From positions 1-64,000 of the forward strand of contig QPMI01000023.1 in the NCBI GenBank assembly GCA_004431415.1: a stretch of 64,000 bases of DNA. The letters run 5' to 3'. Below, in pieces: positions 34,601 to 42,800 of this stretch. The stretch's first letter is position 1. The number at the start of each line of letters is the position of its first letter. Origin of the DNA: Cyanophora paradoxa (taxonomy: Eukaryota; Glaucocystophyceae; Cyanophorales; Cyanophoraceae). The notes under the pieces were generated by a model. The model was not told where the DNA came from. It was given only the letters and a program-made list of their open reading frames with translations, and ran no database searches. Position numbers and translations under genes: made by a program.

Positions 34601-35528
34601 GACCGTACAGATTACCGTTCTCTCCCTCCTGTGGGTGGTGCGTAGTCGCTGCAGCTGGACCCTGCGCAGACTCGTAGAAGCTCATCGGCGCCTTTTCCTT
34701 ACGCGCTGGGTGCACGCAGATCGGGCTCAACCCGCAGGCTCCGAACGCCGAGGCGATGTCTCTAGCCGCATCCATACTTCAGGTGCGCATGCTGATGAAT
34801 TTAATGATCCGCCGTTCGGTGGAGCTCCAGAGCGCCTCCCCTGACGCCGCGGTTCGAACTCAGATTGTCGCCATCGTCGTAATCGTGATCAATCAAATTC
34901 GCGCCGAGCGAAATATGTTCCGCGCGATCGGCAGGCGGGTGCGCTAGCTGACGCTCGATTGCCCGGCCCACGAAAGCCCGCGCTGAGCCTTAAGCAGACC
35001 AAGCTCTTCTGTCGCGCGGTCTACCGCCGCTCGGTCCTGTCCTCCCGCGGCCAGCTGGCGGCCCGGCCCACCCAGCGAGAGAGGCCCAACGCAGGCGCGG
35101 GACAGGTGCGGGGAGGCACCCGCATCGGCGCCGATCTGCTGGCGCAGCCGAAGCTCACCCACATTCTCTTCTCCCACGGGGTCCGGATCCGTCCTCCTAC
35201 TCGCAGAGCGTCCGCTCGTTTTAATAGAGAGCGTCCGCAGGAGGAGGAGGAGGAGCTGCATGCGGTTGCGGCGAAGCACCTCTCGCGGAAGCAGCCCGCG
35301 GCTGGTGGCGGCATCGTCAGCGAAGCCGCCGAGGCGTCATCCGCCGCGGCGGCGAGGCCGGCGGCTGCGGTCATGCCTGCAGTTGCAGAGCCGGCGTCAG
35401 CATCTCTGCTGCCGGCAAGGCCGGCGGCAGGCCCCAGCGCGCAGCAACCCCCGGCCCGCCGCCTCATGGGCGCCTCCATGGCCAGAGGCTCCAAAAAAGA
35501 ACCGGAAGCAATGACCATTATGCTGTAA
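12539..35528 (+). CDS. giant modular surface/membrane protein (multi-exon)
   Basis: ATG 12539 is followed by a hydrophobic segment at about residues 38-52 ending VAAQ, a probable signal peptide or signal anchor, and then Ser-Pro repeats. Domain order: Kelch-like propeller (12.78-13.6 kb); alternating LamG/ConA-like domains with Ser-Pro linkers (14.0-21.9 kb); Ser/Thr-rich Ig-like modules (21.9-26.1 kb); second Kelch-like propeller (26.1-27.3 kb); more Ser/Thr-rich modules (27.3-30.0 kb); REJ-like beta modules (30.1-31.0 kb); vWA-like domain (31.6-32.1 kb); membrane segments (32.3-35.0 kb); Ala/Pro-rich tail ending at TAA 35526-35528. All are on one strand with no clear gene end between them, which supports a single gene, but joining into one transcript is inferred and two or more genes remain possible. 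It probably acts as an adhesion or sensing receptor at the cell surface. Confidence 0.55.
13991..16104 (+). CDS. LamG-like exon pair, copy 1 (A1 + B1)
   Basis: Exon A1 (about 13991-14926) has a short Ser-Pro linker and then a ConA/LamG-like domain: a YYDASSW start, [10 protein letters not shown], and [21 protein letters not shown] at the end, a signature of jelly-roll lectin-type domains. Exon B1 (15159-16104) is a diverged sister domain preceded by a [11 protein letters not shown] beta segment. Compared with copies 2 and 3, this copy lacks single bases in C or G runs at about 14551, 14637, 14681, 14914, 14931, 16077 and 16103, each of which breaks the frame. It is either a decaying copy or carries sequencing errors. 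Confidence 0.6.
14079..14152 (+). repeat. Ser-Pro linker repeat, copy 1
   Basis: Hexamer-based repeat (agcccg tcgccg/c) encoding about a dozen Ser-Pro dipeptides. It is the shortest of the four linkers. Such linkers are typically extended and O-glycosylated, as in algal wall and surface proteins. Confidence 0.8.
16301..18533 (+). CDS. LamG-like exon pair, copy 2 (A2 + B2)
   Basis: Exon A2 (16301-17353, 351 codons) follows acceptor ttgcag and starts GPVQANTTY, then a Ser-Pro linker, then the LamG-like domain ending RYPDAA at a gtaccc donor. Exon B2 (17587-18533) follows acceptor cctcag and ends WTATTP at a gtagca donor. Both exons are phase 0-0, so adding or removing a pair keeps the frame. 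B2 lacks one C in the run at its start (ggccc instead of ggcccc), giving 947 instead of 948 nt. Cys residues at matching positions (VTCS, SCR/ACR, CPxC, WQCSF) suggest conserved disulfides in an extracellular domain. Confidence 0.7.
16423..16575 (+). repeat. Ser-Pro linker repeat, copy 2
   Basis: Same hexamer-based repeat encoding about 25 Ser-Pro or Thr-Pro dipeptides. It also gives open antisense and third-frame ORFs (Gly-Leu-Gly-Asp and Ala-Glu-Pro-Val repeats), which are artefacts of the repeat. Confidence 0.85.
18731..21048 (+). CDS. LamG-like exon pair, copy 3 (A3 + B3), intact
   Basis: Exon A3 (18731-19867, 379 codons) and exon B3 (20101-21048, 316 codons) are fully open, both phase 0-0, and give the reference form of the pair. 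A3 differs from A2 in length by exactly 84 nt, all in the Ser-Pro linker (14 extra Ser-Pro dipeptides). The LamG-like domains are otherwise nearly identical to copy 2, with one visible R/L-to-F-type change and a C-to-T at about 19618. The introns between exons are also nearly identical between copies, which points to recent tandem duplication or gene conversion. Confidence 0.75.
18853..19089 (+). repeat. Ser-Pro linker repeat, copy 3
   Basis: As copy 2 with an internal duplication of 84 nt (14 dipeptides), visible as a second block beginning at the Thr-Pro marker codon (agcccgacgccc) near 19008. Confidence 0.85.
21252..22007 (+). CDS. terminal A-type exon: long Ser-Pro stalk then Ser/Thr-rich Ig-like module
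   Basis: The exon starts like A2/A3 ([11 protein letters not shown], then [11 protein letters not shown]) but carries a Ser-Pro linker of about 160 residues (roughly 21371-21865) and no LamG domain. It continues into a different beta module ([20 protein letters not shown]) resembling the Ser/Thr-rich, Kre9-like extracellular modules seen later in the gene. Length is 756 nt, phase 0-0. The acceptor is tttgcag at 21251 and the donor gtgcgc at 22008. It marks where the repeat array stops. Confidence 0.65.
21373..21862 (+). repeat. Ser-Pro stalk repeat, copy 4 (long)
   Basis: About 490 nt of Ser-Pro-coding hexamers, broken once by PSSSPSP (about 21540-21558). It is the longest low-complexity tract in the window and would give an extended stalk of about 160 residues at the end of the LamG array. 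Confidence 0.85.
22070..26100 (+). CDS. Ser/Thr-rich extracellular modules of the giant protein
   Basis: About a dozen exons with short introns. Clear ones are 22066-22208 ([19 protein letters not shown]), 22269-22500, 22540-22660, 22739-22900, 23025-23470, 23483-24070, 24090-24365, 24436-24540, 24962-25250 and 25410-25930. The encoded segments are beta-strand-rich, high in Ser, Thr, Ala and Val, with few Cys and no recognisable enzyme motif. Part of 23.5-24.3 kb ([31 protein letters not shown]) looks like propeller blades of the WD/NHL kind. Exon ends are approximate. Confidence 0.45.
26110..27310 (+). CDS. second Kelch-like propeller of the giant protein
   Basis: Blades are visible at 26150-26330 ([14 protein letters not shown]), 26388-26570 ([15 protein letters not shown]), 26610-26820 ([15 protein letters not shown], then [10 protein letters not shown]) and 27065-27290 ([25 protein letters not shown]). 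The sequence of FGG/TGG, hydrophobic-Tyr/Asp-hydrophobic, then W is the Kelch repeat signature. Introns interrupt blades and are about 60-75 nt. This domain would mediate protein or glycan contact outside the cell, by analogy with other extracellular Kelch proteins. Confidence 0.6.
27330..31020 (+). CDS. Ser/Thr-rich (Kre9-like) and REJ-like beta modules of the giant protein
   Basis: Repeated modules share the pattern hydrophobic-x-Gly-x2-hydrophobic-x-hydrophobic-x-W-x(S/T): [12 protein letters not shown] (27430), [12 protein letters not shown] (27910), [12 protein letters not shown] (28903) and [12 protein letters not shown] (29310). This is the signature of Ser/Thr-rich, Kre9/Knh1-like extracellular modules. 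The segment 30090-30530 ([22 protein letters not shown]) resembles REJ/PKD beta folds found in polycystin-1-like proteins. The assignment to REJ is tentative. Exons are short, and several need frame changes that may be introns. Confidence 0.45.
31600..32110 (+). CDS. vWA-like domain exons of the giant protein
   Basis: The frame at 31612-32092 reads [13 protein letters not shown], the first strand and metal-site region of a von Willebrand factor A fold (here D-A-S-S instead of the usual DxSxS), then helix [12 protein letters not shown], strand YVSIVRYS, and later [16 protein letters not shown]. Spacing and order fit a vWA domain, which usually binds protein ligands, often with a metal ion. The first metal-binding motif is not the perfect consensus, so metal dependence is uncertain. 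Confidence 0.55.
32280..35528 (+). CDS. C-terminal membrane region and cytoplasmic tail of the giant protein
   Basis: Exon 32297-32900 encodes a Gly/Ala-rich segment ([20 protein letters not shown]) and a clear transmembrane helix ([17 protein letters not shown]) followed by basic residues and [10 protein letters not shown]. Further hydrophobic segments lie at 33160-33220 ([13 protein letters not shown]), 34380-34440 ([15 protein letters not shown]), 34610-34650 and 34860-34905 ([11 protein letters not shown]). The tail (35220-35525) is Glu/Ala/Pro-rich and ends at TAA. Multi-pass topology is likely. It does not match a family I can name with confidence. Confidence 0.45.
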
Positions 35529-36303
35529 CACTGCTAATTATATAAGTTATATTTACCGTGGATAGATGCACAATAACTAAGCGATGCAACTTTTTCCCTA
35601 GCCTAATAGGTTTTCCTAGAATGTAGACTTGATTTTGACCTGCGCAGCGCTAGCTGCAGCGCACCAGGATCTTCCGTACATTCAGATTTTCTGCCGTAGC
35701 TGCAGAGTACATGTGCAGCAGACTTAGCATGCGATTATGATCGCGCTCATCTGAGATGAGCGCGAGCATGCAGTTCAGACGACATCCGAGATGTTATGCT
35801 CTGGTTTATGTGCCACGGTGGTTGGCGCTTTCATTTAATAACTGTGCGTTAACTCGTTCTCCTTATTTGTTGCGCCCCCGTGCTCCTCATCGTTCTAGTG
35901 TGACTAGTACTTCTGCGTCGACGTCCTTGAGCTCTTCTACTCCTTCTCCTCGTGCTCGTTCTCCTTATCTTTTGCGTTCTTCAGATCGTGTCCCTTCTCG
36001 TGATCCTTCTTGATTCTGTATTTGGTGCTAGTTTACTGTATCTTTGATTTGTGATTGCTTTGTTGTCCTTAATATCACTACCTACGGGGGGTTTGCCCCA
36101 CCGTAGTCTCTCAAAAGAAATACTAAGTTATAACTTATTACTTATGACACAAGCGGACACTTCGAAAAAAAACATGGTTAACACGGCCGGCTGAGCTTGC
36201 AGTTCTGATTCATGTTCAGTTCCCCGATCTGTCTCAACGCATATGAGAACACAAGGTGGAGAGCATACCATAGTAGCGCGCGCTAGCGCCACTGCCAGCA
36301 CTG
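35529..36303. other. intergenic region, no gene seen
   Basis: AT-richer than its surroundings. It holds the expected 3' end of the giant gene and a pyrimidine-rich tract (35870-36010, cttcttctcc-type). No coding frame with support. The right boundary is the start of the duplicated segment at 36304. Confidence 0.6.
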
Positions 36304-37572
36304 CCAGTGGGAGGCGCGCGCCGGCGAGGGCATCCGCGACCTCGTCCTCGTCGGCCGGCCCCTCGAGTGGCTCCTGGGCAGTCGCGATCGAGTGCTTCGA
36401 CTACGTGGACGAGACAGTCAAGGCAAGAAGCTACGTGCCGCGGCCCATCGACACCCGCGAGATCCGCGGCCTCTCGCTGGTGCGTTGACCTGTCTTTATT
36501 TTCCGAAGTTCCGTCCGGCACTGCGGCAGCATTGCGGTCTTGCAATTGGCACTAGTACTGTAAGCAAATCGTTAAGCTTTACCGCGTGCACAGGACCCCG
36601 TTACCCGCTTTCCTGCTATCGTCGACTTCGTTGTAAAGCACTGGTGCTTCGTGGCTCGGATCCTTTAAAGATTAATTGTGTAAGACTGCGCGCATACATA
36701 TCGATCGCTATCGCAGGCTGGACGTGAGGCTCTGGCAGTGGCCTCTCCTGTTCTTGGACGGGGAGTACAGCCCGAGGAAGACCTCGTCGTTCCTGAGCCA
36801 GGTCGAGCTCTCCGCGCCGAGCATGGACCCCCAGCGCCGCGTGGTGTGGTGCGCGGGATCGCCACGTGACGTGCACGTGGGCGTCCAACTGGCTCGAGTG
36901 GAACACGGCGACCAGCTGGCCGCCCCAGTTCGGGCCGGTCAACCTCCCCGAAGAGGTCAAGAGAGAGTTGTGCGTACTTCAAAACCTGTCAAATTTAAGA
37001 AGATGAACACGCGCGATGTTTTTTTGATTCGATGCCGCTCTGCAGTGGCCAGTTCGGCGAGATTTCGGGCGCGGCGGATCCTGTCAAGGCGGGCGCCGGC
37101 GCCGGAGCCGCCCCCGCCGCGTCCAGGGCGGGGGCCATGGGGGGCTACCTGAAAGCGATGTGCTGGGACGACCCCGTCGAGTACCTCCGCAAGATCGCCG
37201 CCTGCGGGTGCTTATAATATATAATCGTTCTTGATACTCTCAATAGCAGGAGTGAGCTCTAATGGATATCGATAATTAATGACAGGTTCCATCTGGAGAG
37301 TATCGGTGCGAATTCTTCGAATGGCGAATCCGAAGATGCGAAGGATATCAGGCGCTTCGAAGAGCACAAGAGAGCGATCCTTTGCGAGTTGCCATGTGAG
37401 ATGTTTAATTTATACATAGCACATGTAATCCTCCTTCCAGTCTTCATCTCAACTGCCCTCTCCAGACCTGCTGGCGCAGTCGAAGCACGCGGAGTTCTGC
37501 CGCCGCCTCATCAACGCCGGCTGCCTCGCCCCCACGAAAGAGGAGCTGGACGCGCTGGAGGCGACGAGCCCG

Positions 37573-38190
37573 TGTCGCGGGCGCGAGTTCGCTGACGTCA
37601 CGGGCGCGAGTTCGCTGACGTCGCCGAAGTGTACCCGCCGCGGGCCTCGGGGGGGGGGGCGGCAGGTGGCCGGCCCGGCGTACCCGGCCCGGGAGAGGCC
37701 CCGGGCCCAGCCCTCAAGGGGCCGAGGCGGCGTGACGTTCGAGGGCCAAGGTGGCGGGGCACTCGAGGGGTGACGTGGCGCTCGGAGGCCACAGGGGGCG
37801 CGGCCTCAAGGGCTGAAGGGTTCGGCCTTCAAGGGCTGAAGGGTTTGGCGCTCTAAGGCATCGAGGTGGCAGGACGCTCAAGGGCTGAAGGGTTTTGCCT
37901 TGAAGGGATGACGTAGTCCAGTACGTGGATTATTAAATAGCCAGAGTTGGCAGACTTGATCAGATTTAGTCAGGCTCGAATTATATTCGAGTAGGGCTTG
38001 GTACAGCCTCGGCTTACGTAGCAGCTGTAATTAATACTAGCACTGCGGCTTGCAGTTACTGTGTCACACGACTACGGGCAGTCTGGGACTTGGGCTAGCC
38101 TACGGCCGAGTGCATCGCAGGTCCGTACACTACTGTATGGGACGTGTGGGTCTACGTCTCTCCCCTAGACGTGCGAGACGTAGCGGCACA
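37573..38190. mobile_element. LTR-like insertion (possible solo LTR) inside a duplicated exon
   Basis: This 618-bp segment is absent from the parent copy at 61706-61720 and is bounded by CCCG(T) on both sides (37569-37573 and 38191-38195), consistent with a 4- or 5-bp target duplication. Read with a 4-bp duplication, its ends are TG...CA, as in retroviral-type LTRs. It has no coding capacity and includes a repeated gaagggttt/ggctgaagggtt motif near 37810-37900. It is not the same LTR as that of the full element next to it. A solo LTR is the best guess. A non-autonomous element is the alternative. Confidence 0.6.
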
Positions 38191-38310
38191 CCCGTCGCCC
38201 CTGGACGCCGACCCGCCCGTCCTGCCCGCGCTCTACGTCAAGCCCTTCTGCCTGCTCTCCCGCGCCACAAAGGACCTCTACATCGCGCTGGTATTAATAT
38301 TTGCTTATCT

Positions 38311-38315
38311 GTCTT
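38311..38315. repeat. target site duplication, left (GTCTT)
   Basis: Five bases matching 50485-50489 directly outside the LTRs. A single copy is expected at the empty site. Confidence 0.9.
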
Positions 38316-38672
38316 TGTCGCGTGCGGGATTAGTAGTAAGGCACGCGGGGAGGTTCCCGGTCGAGCGTGGCTCGACGGGGCTCAGTGGATCACGAGAAAC
38401 CACAGTGCAAGCCAGTAGTGTTGGTAGAACTGTGTACCCGGACAGACCCGGTACACGTACCCCTAGCTCGGAGTACTTCGGTCACTGACTCAGGGGAATA
38501 GCTGTACCCCGGCAAATACACGTGTTCGGCCGTGGCGTACTAACGCCGACATCGGCCCTAGCGGCCCATAGGCAGCTCTGCAACTAGCAGCACGAAGGCT
38601 GCACCTAGCTACTAGTAAGTAGCTGTACAAGCTCATAGAAGCGCTAGGACAGCGCTAATCCTGAATGCGACA
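38316..38672 (-). repeat. 3' LTR of the Ty3/gypsy element
   Basis: 357 bp, TGTCGC...GCGACA ends (short inverted repeats). I see no difference from the other LTR over its full length. Confidence 0.95.
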
Positions 38673-38686
38673 ACTCCCCCTCTTAA
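38673..38686 (-). promoter_or_regulatory. polypurine tract of the retrotransposon
   Basis: On the element's strand the sequence just before the 3' LTR is aagagggggagt, the purine run that primes plus-strand DNA synthesis in LTR elements. Position directly against the LTR start supports the call. Confidence 0.75.
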
Positions 38687-39809
38687 GACTGCGTCCCCGC
38701 AGGCTACATTTCGGAAATGACCGGCAACTGCCGGGAATGAATAAGCTTGGAAGCCGGTACTCGCTCTACGGCAGCCGACTGCCGGGAATGAAAAGACTGT
38801 CAGCCGGATGCCGTTGAATTCTTGAAAGGCCATTCCGGCCGCCATAGGCGGGTACGGGGACTTGATCTCCAGGGGAGGAGTGATCGGCGGCAAGGAAGCC
38901 GCGGGTTTTGCCCAATGGGCGACGGACTGAGGTCCAACTTCATGTTCTCATGTAGAGTTTCCGCGTGAAGGGAGGCTCGGGGCCCCCTTGGTGCCATGCA
39001 TGCACAGCGAGAGCACGCCGCAGATGCGTACGCGAAAGAGCAGCGCGGGGCGACGCGGCGCGCTGGCGGCGCACGGCCCCCTCCGGTGTGCCCCCCAACC
39101 GCGACGCGGTCGGGTGACCCAAGTGCGAGCCACGCAGAGCTCCACCCAGGCGAGCACCCCTTAGGCTCTCGCAGTGGTGAAGTACAGGTAATCGGATCGG
39201 CGGGGATTCAACCGTGCCGACGAGGATAGAGCCGGCTCCAGGACCGGGTACCGCTCACAAGGATGCATTCCGGTTTTGCCGCACGCGGCGCCGGGCACCC
39301 CTGCCCGACCCCGTGACTTCGTTCGATGCCAAGGGAGAAGAGCCAGCGTCAGGCGTCCCCGACGTGGATTCTCATGCATGAGAGTCGTGAAGCTCTCGTC
39401 GTCGCGCACGGACCTTGAGCCGGCCGACCGCCCATTCACTGGGACTTCGATTCAGGATAGGGCTCAGGGGTCGTCTAGCCCCGTCGCGCCGTTCTCGTCA
39501 GGAACGCGCCGCCTGGTCGCTCAATAGCGCACTCAGGTCTTATCCAACGCTTCGATGGAGCGGGGCACGTAGGCCCGTCACGCCGCTCGACGTTTCACAG
39601 TCAAAGCGCGCCGCCCGGCCGCCTGAGGCGTTCTGCCAGGACTTTCTTGCATCCGGGACGGGGCCCTTTCTCAGAGCGTCCGTCGCGAGGGCATTGCCTC
39701 TCGCATCATATTCCGGTGGCGGGGGTACGGGGTCCCCGCGGCTAGGGTGGCTCGCCATGGCCAACCCCGCCGGGCCTCAGCGCACTGCGCCGGGCCCTTG
39801 AGCCTTTGT
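38687..39809 (-). other. untranslated 3' region of the retrotransposon
   Basis: About 1.1 kb between the pol stop and the polypurine tract with no supported ORF. It is unusually long for the class and may hold regulatory sequence or the remains of a third ORF. Confidence 0.5.
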
Positions 39810-42800
39810 TTAGGCTGCTCCCGCCGGCGCGGGGCCAGCGGCCGCCGGTCCGGCGGCGCCCTGAGGCGGAGCTGCGGCACCTGCCGCTCGCGGCCTCCCG
39901 CGGGCCGGGCGTGCAGGGCGCTCAGTGTCGCGGACACGGAACGGGATCATGCAGTCGATGTGCACGATCGTTTCACGCGTGTCCCGGCTCTTGTGCCGGT
40001 TCGGGGCGGCGGCGCCGTAGGGCCGTGCGAGGCCGCGAACGACGTACGTGTAGCCGCCGGGGTGCACATCGAGCACCGTGAACGGGCCGACCCAGGAGTT
40101 GTACAACCCCTTATCGCGGTCGCCCAGCCAGCGGTGGTCGGGCAAGTCGCCAGTCCGGTAGATCAGGCGCTGCCGATACACGCGACGGTGCTCGCGGAGA
40201 GCTGCCTCGCGGTGCTTGGCCGCGCGGACGACGGCAAGCAGGTACTCCGGGTAGCTCATCGTTTCCAAGAGCTCAACGCCGAAGCGCACGTCGGCGGGCA
40301 ACGTCAGCTCGTGCCCCAGGTGCAGCACCGCGGGCGAGAAGCCAGTGGCGGCGTGCACGGTCGTGCGGAGAGCCAGCTGCACCTCGTGCACGTGCTGGTC
40401 CCACTCGTGCAGCGGCTCGCGGTTGGCGCGGCACGCAGCGTGCAGCAGCGTCTTGATGACACCGCCCAGCCGCTCGACCAGGCCGTTCGTGGCGTGGTGG
40501 TACGCAGCGGCGTAAATGAAGCGCGTCCCGAGCGAGCGGAAGAACTCATTGAAGAGCCCTCCCTTCAGGTTCGACCCGTTGTCGACGAGCAGTCGCAGGG
40601 GCACGCCTTCATCCGAGACGAACTTGCGGGCGGTCCCCAGCAAGGTCAGTCCCTCAAGGTCCGCGATCGGGTATTCGTGGTGCCATTTGCTCCAGGCGTT
40701 CACGTACACGATCATGTAGCGCAGACCGCGCGGAGTCGGGTCCAGGTGGAAGATGTCCACCTGCCACAGGTCGTTTCGGCCCTCAGGCTCGATGACCGCG
40801 ATCGCTGTTCGCCGCGGCTTCACCGCTTTCGCGAACTGGCAGCAAGCGCAGCTGCGCACGTAGCGCGTCACTGCAGCGAGCATTCCTGGCCACCAGAACC
40901 GGAACGCGATCCGGCGGGCGACGATCTGGGCGCCTCGGTGGCCCCAACCGTCATGGTACGCGTACATGACGCGGTCCTGCCAAGTCTCGGGCAGTACAGG
41001 CACGTAACGCGCGCCTGGCAGGACCGGCCGGCGAACGAGCACGCCGTCCGTGTCGATGTCGAATTTCTCAGCGAATTCGGCAAACGACGCCTGTGCCTTG
41101 AGGCAGGCATAGCAGTCGCCAGACAGGCAAGACGCGCGCGAGCACCGCGCGTAATTCGTCTTGTTCTCCAAGTAGGCGAACAGCCGCTGCCCAAGCGGAT
41201 CTTCCCGCTGCGCGGCGAGCAGCCGCACGCGTCGAGCGGGGAACATGTACTTGAGGGACTCCGGAACGGGCCCGTCAAGCTTCGGGGCGTAGACGCAGTC
41301 CCACGCGTCCAGCACGCGCTCGAGAACGCGGGGCTTGCGCCGATCACTCACTTCGCCGAGCTCGGGCCCTGGCGCGATCGCGCTGGAGGAGAACATCTCC
41401 ATTTCAGGCGCCGGCTCGGCGTCGGCAGCCGCGGGGCCGCCGCTCTGCTGATCGGAGGAGGGCGCCTCTGAGGCCGCCGCTCCGCTTGACCCGGCCGTAG
41501 CCGCAGTCGTGCTCGAGGAGCTGGCGCCGGAGGGCGCCCTGACAGCTCCCGCGCCACCCTCAGGATCCTCGTCGGGATCATCCTGATGGGGATAGATCGG
41601 CGGGCCGCAGCGCCAGTGGCGCGGATTTCCCGGCCGGCGCGGGGTCTTGCCCGGCCGCGGCTCAGGCTGTGGCTGCTGGTCGCGCGGCAGTGGGGGCGTC
41701 TCCCCCTCGTACCGGCGCGGGCCGCTCAGATAACGCGCCCGGACCAGCGGGAGGAGGTCCAGCGGGAACCCATCCTCGTCGAGCGAGGCGCGCGTCGTCG
41801 GCTCGGAGGGCATAACGGGCGGCGCCAGCTCGGGCTCAGGCTCGGGATCGAGCTCCATCGGCTCAGGGGCCGGAGGCGGACTGGGCGACCGAGGCCGCGG
41901 GGGCAAGCCCTCGCCGACAGCCAATTGGTGCCACTCGTCCACCTGAGCGCGCAGCTGCGCCCAGGTGACGGCCTGCTTCTGGCCGCGCCGCTGGGGCGGG
42001 CCGGCGTTCGGCAGCTGAGGCGCAGCCGGCAGGGCCGCGCCGTCAGCGTTGGCCGGGGCCTGCTGCGGGTCTCCAGCGGGCCGGGAACGGGCGCGAGGCG
42101 GCGCCGACGCGGCGGCCTGCGCGGCACCGGGCGAGGCGGGCTCGCTCTCTTCGACGCGGATCGGCTCGTCGTCCGCGTCCTCACGGAGGGCCTCAGGCGG
42201 CGCGCGCGCGATGCGGCGCCGGGGTCCCTCAGCGGGCTGCACGTCGGCGCGAGAGGCCGGGGCGCCCTCGAACGCGAGCTGCCGCGCGAGGCGGGCCATG
42301 CGTCGCGACACTACAGCCTCTACGGGGGCTGGCTCAGGCTCCGGGGCAGAGCTGCTTGAGCTCGCTTCGGCGGGAGGGGCTGGCGCCTCAGCGCTGGCCG
42401 CCTCGCCACTTCCCTCGACGGCTACCGCGTACAGGGGCAGCGGCTCGTCGAGATCGCCGGGCTGGGGCACGCCAAACCCGCGAGCGCCGGGCAGCGCGTC
42501 GGGCGCGTCAGAGCTGCCGTCGGCACCGCCGGGCGCGAGGACAGGGTGCTCGCCGGGCAGGCGCGAGCAGGCGTCAGGGCCGCCATTGTTGCGCCCGGCG
42601 CGGTATTCTACGACGAAGTCGTAGGACTGCAGGAGCAGGGCCCAGCGGCCTAGCCTCCCCGTAGTCTCGTCGCGCGTGCGCAGCCATTGGAGCGCATGGT
42701 GGTCGGTGCGCACAGTGAACTGGGGCCCGCCTAGAAGGAAGTGCCGCCAGTATTTGATTGCCCAGACTACCGCCAAGCACTCGAGCTCAGTGGCGGAGTA

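Noticed and set aside
22000-35528. Splitting the region into many small single-exon genes
   Set aside because: Open frames there start and stop at good splice sites, lie all on one strand and carry successive parts of the same domains, so exons of one or a few large genes fit better.
39747-41471. Plus-strand ORF of 574 codons opposite pol
   Set aside because: It is the complement of the integrase/RNase H region, whose motifs are clear on the minus strand. No protein-like features of its own.
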